Below are positions 24,261-26,673 of a stretch of DNA of 26,673 bases, piece after piece. The position numbers were made by a program, and so were the translations under genes. Below the pieces are notes generated by a model that saw nothing but the letters and a program-made list of their open reading frames with translations, was not told the origin of the DNA and did no database searches. Numbering within the stretch: position 1 is the first letter of the stretch; the number at the start of each line of letters is the position of its first letter. This DNA comes from an uncultured Bacteroidaceae bacterium (GTDB lineage: Bacteria > Bacteroidota > Bacteroidia > Bacteroidales > Bacteroidaceae), in assembly GCA_904502235.1 (NCBI GenBank), contig CAJGDP010000023.1, positions 1-26,673 on the forward strand. The letters are read 5' to 3'.

Positions 24261-25595
24261 TTATCCGTTCACATCGGGCAAAGTAGCCTTTATTTTCACA
24301 ATACGGTGCTTGTCCTTCTGCACCACCTCGAACATCACTCCGTTACATTCAATCTCTTCATGCAGCACAGGGAACTCACCCTTGACCTCGAGCAACAGAC
24401 CGGCAAGCGTGTCAGCCTCGCCCGATAACGACTCGAAATCATCGCTGTCAAGCGATGTAATCTTATAGAAGTCGGACAGCATGGTTCTGCCATCAAACAG
24501 ATACACCCTGTCGTCAATCTGTTCGTAAGAGGTTTCGGCATCGTCAAACTCATCATTTATCTCACCTACAATTTCCTCAATGATGTCCTCGAGCGTTATA
24601 AGCCCGGAAATTCCACCGAACTCATCCACCACAAGAGCCATATGCACCTTCACCGCCTGGAAATCGCATAACAAATCGTCTATTTTCTTTGTTTCCGGCA
24701 CAAAGAAAGGCTGTCGCACAAGCGACTGCCAACGGAAGGTCTCGCCCCTCTCCAAATGAGGGATAAGGTCCTTTATATACAATATGCCACGGATGTCATC
24801 CTGGGTTTTTCCATACACAGGAATACGCGAATAGGCATTTTCCGCCGCACATTTAAGTACCTCGGAATAAGGGGCACGGATGTCGAGCATCACCATATCA
24901 AGACGCGATGTCATGATATTCTTTACGGTTTCATCACCAAAGCGGATAATACCCTCCAGCATCTTCTTCTGTTCGCCTATTTCCTTGTTATCGGTCATTT
25001 CGAGTGCCTGTTCAAGCTCATCAACCGAAAGAAGATGATTCTTCTTCGACACCAGACGCTGAGCAAATGTAGTGGAACGCACAAGCAGTTTCGCAAACGG
25101 CGACAACAGGCACGAAAGCACATAGAAACCGTTCGAAGAGAAACGTGCAAACTTCATGGGGTTGCTCTTTGAGTATATCTTTGGCATAACCTCGCCGAAC
25201 AATAGCAACAGAAAGGTGAGCACAACCGTCAATAGCAGGAATTCAAGCCATTCCGCACTCTCGCCGAACTCGAATATGCTCAAGAAGAAATAATTCAGGA
25301 GCATTACTATTCCCACATTAACAAAGTCATTCACAATGAGAATGGTTGCCAACAGCTTGTCGGGGTCGCCAATCAGTTTGAGTATGCGTCCGTCGCGCGA
25401 CGAGCCACTCTCTGCCAATTCATCGACATTCTCACGCGACAGGGAGAAAAAAGCAATTTCTGACCCCGAAGCAAAGGCCGAAAACATGAGCAGAATCATC
25501 GCCAGAATCAAAGCGACAATTGCACTTAGAGTCGGGGGAGTAATCTCTATACCCGACAAGAAACTCTGAAAAGACGCAGAAATATCCGTATCCAA
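24261..25595 (-). CDS. gldE: GldE-type CNNM/CorC membrane protein with CBS pair (TTG start)
   Basis: Member of the hemolysin-C/CorC group, now linked to divalent-cation (Mg2+/Co2+) transport; the name GldE comes from Flavobacterium gliding and does not imply gliding here. Domain order over 444 aa: DUF21/CNNM membrane region about 20-205 (FSAFASGSEIAFFSLSREN, LLLLFGEVMPKIYSKSNP), two CBS domains about 215-340 (NIMTSRLDMVMLD; VVDEFGGISGLITLEDIIEE), and a CorC_HlyC C-terminal domain to the end. The frame starts with TTG at 25593-25595, giving MDTDISASF; no ATG fits upstream of the first helix. It lies 21 bp after ssb, the usual ssb-gldE pair in Bacteroidales. Family certain. Confidence 0.92.
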   Translation of the reverse strand: MDTDISASFQSFLSGIEITPPTLSAIVALILAMILLMFSAFASGSEIAFFSLSRENVDELAESGSSRDGRILKLIGDPDKLLATILIVNDFVNVGIVMLLNYFFLSIFEFGESAEWLEFLLLTVVLTFLLLLFGEVMPKIYSKSNPMKFARFSSNGFYVLSCLLSPFAKLLVRSTTFAQRLVSKKNHLLSVDELEQALEMTDNKEIGEQKKMLEGIIRFGDETVKNIMTSRLDMVMLDIRAPYSEVLKCAAENAYSRIPVYGKTQDDIRGILYIKDLIPHLERGETFRWQSLVRQPFFVPETKKIDDLLCDFQAVKVHMALVVDEFGGISGLITLEDIIEEIVGEINDEFDDAETSYEQIDDRVYLFDGRTMLSDFYKITSLDSDDFESLSGEADTLAGLLLEVKGEFPVLHEEIECNGVMFEVVQKDKHRIVKIKATLPDVNG

Positions 25596-25616
25596 ATCGT
25601 ATCAGTTTATTTGTTA

Positions 25617-26000
25617 TCAGAAAGGAACTCCCGAAGGTGTATTCTCTACAGCAGGAGCACCGGTTGCTCTTGACGAGAGCATCTCCATTGATTCGGCAAG
25701 AATCTCGGTACGATAACGACGGATACCATTCTGGTCCTCGTATGTATTGGTTCTTATCTTACCTTCAATATATATACGGTCGCCCTTATGGACATATTTT
25801 TCAGCAACTTCGGCCAAGCCGCCCCAAAGGACAACATTATGCCACTCGGTGCGTTCAGGAACCTGTGTTCCGTTCTGCAAAGTATATGCACGTTCAGTTG
25901 TAGCCAACACAAGATTAGCAACAGCGACATTTCTGTCGAGATGACGGACATCGGGATCCTTGCCGACGTTACCTATCAGAATAACTTTATTAACAGACAT
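25617..26000 (-). CDS. ssb: Single-stranded DNA-binding protein
   Basis: SSB binds and protects single-stranded DNA in replication and repair. The OB fold covers residues 3-108: VNKVILIGNVGKDPDVR, TEWHNVVLWG (51-60, with ssDNA-stacking Trp53 and Trp59), EKYVHKGDRIYIEGKIRT and YRTEILAESMEML. At 127 aa it is short, with a linker of under 20 residues. The C-terminus is NTPSGVPF: the final Pro-Phe is kept but the acidic residues usually just before it (DDDIPF type) are absent. It starts the long minus-strand run and diverges from HU. Certain on family; the tip suggests a weaker or different partner contact. Confidence 0.95.
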   Translation of the reverse strand: MSVNKVILIGNVGKDPDVRHLDRNVAVANLVLATTERAYTLQNGTQVPERTEWHNVVLWGGLAEVAEKYVHKGDRIYIEGKIRTNTYEDQNGIRRYRTEILAESMEMLSSRATGAPAVENTPSGVPF

Positions 26001-26029
26001 ATAATTTATATTTTAAGTAAATATTTCTG

Positions 26030-26037
26030 CAAAAATA
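26030..26037 (-). promoter_or_regulatory. -7 promoter element for ssb
   Basis: The minus strand reads TATTTTTG, an exact TAnnTTTG match, 30 bp upstream of the ssb ATG, giving a leader of roughly 22 nt. No clear TTTG is at -33. The middle of the ssb-HU gap (26040-26200) is A/T-rich and shows nothing else I can name. Confidence 0.5.
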
Positions 26038-26211
26038 CATAAAACGTCGGAAAAAACTACACAGACAGGCCAAGAATTATAAGAAAAAACAGACATTGCA
26101 ACCACAATGGCAAAATTCAATGCGTTTACTGTTTCATTTTCACCCAAATAACCGTTTTATTGCAAGCCGATTGGATTTTTAGCGATATTTTCCCAAAAAA
26201 AAGTTTATAAA

Positions 26212-26243
26212 TTTCGGAGATAGCAAAAAAAGCTATATATTTG
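26212..26243 (+). promoter_or_regulatory. Promoter of the HU gene
   Basis: TTTC (26212-26215, one base off TTTG), a 20-bp spacer and TATATTTG (26236-26243) fit the Bacteroidota promoter. Predicted leader is about 43 nt before the ATG at 26293. The HU gene and the basic small protein 28 bp downstream probably share this transcript. Confidence 0.6.
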
Positions 26244-26292
26244 TAGTCCGAAAACGATTTTACATAAAAACAACATAAATTCACAGAGAAAG

Positions 26293-26568
26293 ATGACAAA
26301 GGCAGAGATTGTAAACGAGATTGCGAAGAAGACTGGAATTGAAAAATCTGTAGTATTGACAACTGTAGAGTCTTTTATGGACGTTGTAAAAACATCATTG
26401 GCTAACGAAGAGCCCGTGTACTTGCGCGGTTTCGGTAGCTTCATCATAAAGCACAGAGCTGAGAAAACAGCACGCGACATCCACAAGGAAGAAACAATTA
26501 AGATTCCTGCACACAACATTCCGGCATTCAAACCGGCAAAGACATTTGTAAACGAAGTAAAAAAATAA
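26293..26568 (+). CDS. hup: HU-family DNA-binding protein
   Basis: Small nucleoid protein that binds and bends DNA as a dimer. Length 91 aa is standard. It shows the opening TKAEIVNEIAKKTGI, the HU signature turn RGFGSF (45-50), and IPAHNIPAFKPAKTF (71-85). In the DNA-binding arm the usual RNPxTG motif with intercalating Pro63 reads R61-D62-I63-H-K-E, so the proline is absent; I recall a similar arm (RNIxK) in other Bacteroidota HU proteins. It is transcribed away from ssb and followed by a very basic small gene. Family certain; the precise paralogue name is not. Confidence 0.95.
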   Translation: MTKAEIVNEIAKKTGIEKSVVLTTVESFMDVVKTSLANEEPVYLRGFGSFIIKHRAEKTARDIHKEETIKIPAHNIPAFKPAKTFVNEVKK

Positions 26569-26596
26569 GAGTGATAACTAATAAAAATTTTTAACC

Positions 26597-26673
26597 ATGC
26601 CTAGCGGAAAAAAGAAAAAAAGACATAAAATGTCTACGCACAAGCGTAAAAAAAGATTGAGAAAGAACAGACA
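26597..26673 (+). CDS. Small, very basic protein of the AURKAIP1/COX24 (mS38-like) type, truncated by the window end
   Basis: The frame opens with ATG at 26597 and reads MPSGKKKKRHKMSTHKRKKR, then LRKNR, before the sequence ends; 25 residues and two bases are visible. More than half are Lys, Arg or His, and the K-M-x-T-H-K-R-K-K-R-L-R-K-N-R core matches what I know as the AURKAIP1/COX24 C-terminal motif, the family of mitochondrial ribosomal protein mS38 and mycobacterial bS22. A small-subunit ribosomal role is therefore likely but inferred. In Bacteroidales this tiny gene typically sits between HU and a ribonuclease G gene. No Shine-Dalgarno sequence precedes it. It is too short and cut to be caught by ordinary length limits. 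Confidence 0.75.
   Translation, partial: MPSGKKKKRHKMSTHKRKKRLRKNR

Noticed and set aside
1..26673. CRISPR arrays, tRNA/rRNA genes, insertion sequences, integrases or phage genes
   Set aside because: No evenly spaced direct repeats, cloverleaf-like sequences, transposase frames with terminal repeats or recombinase motifs were seen; the gaps between genes are under 300 bp.

Overview
The window is core chromosome from a member of the Bacteroidales (Bacteroidota), probably a gut or host-associated species; genus cannot be fixed by reading alone. The evidence is lineage-typical proteins (DUF4270 and DUF4924 families, GldE, LptE behind a sigma-54 activator, a stand-alone GT5 domain beside panC), promoters of the Bacteroidota form TTTG-N19-21-TAnnTTTG, and start codons without recognisable Shine-Dalgarno sequences. 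No tRNA, rRNA, CRISPR array, insertion sequence or phage gene was seen.

Layout. 1-76 (-): first codons of a lipoprotein. 234-4535 (-): a large secreted GH2 beta-galactosidase with N-terminal ricin-like repeats and a C-terminal sorting-like domain. 4672-7462 (-): envelope operon transcribed as sigma-54 activator, lptE, a TPR-like protein, secG, closed by a strong terminator. 7639-9483 (-): SLC13/DASS permease with two TrkA_C domains, its promoter overlapping a perfect 18-bp palindrome. 9777-14087 (+): TamB-like protein whose membrane anchor is encoded upstream of the first ATG. 14111-15310 (-): panC-panD. 15589-16395 (+): stand-alone starch-synthase-like domain. 16489-17895 (+): DUF4270 lipoprotein. 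17951-26000 (-): a run of eight co-directional genes transcribed ssb, gldE, lysE-type exporter, DUF4924, prfC, tsaC, CLC channel, fmt; the last three are joined by TAATG stop/start overlaps. 26293-26568 (+): HU protein, followed at 26597 by a very basic small protein that runs off the end of the window.

How they work together. Most genes are housekeeping: outer-membrane biogenesis (LptE, TamB), protein export (SecG), pantothenate/CoA supply (PanC, PanD), translation start, decoding and stop (Fmt, TsaC, RF3), DNA binding (SSB, HU). The secreted beta-galactosidase is the one clear accessory function. Intergenic regions are short: the longest are 9484-9776 (divergent promoters, palindrome, hairpin), 26001-26292 (divergent ssb/HU promoters, otherwise A/T-rich) and 15320-15588 (divergent panC/GT5 promoters, inverted and direct repeats).

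I found no convincing new multi-gene system. The items most worth checking are the missing canonical start of the TamB-like gene, the palindrome at the permease promoter, the shared core of two terminators, the GT5 domain without its usual substrate motif, and a CLC protein with valine at the internal-glutamate position.
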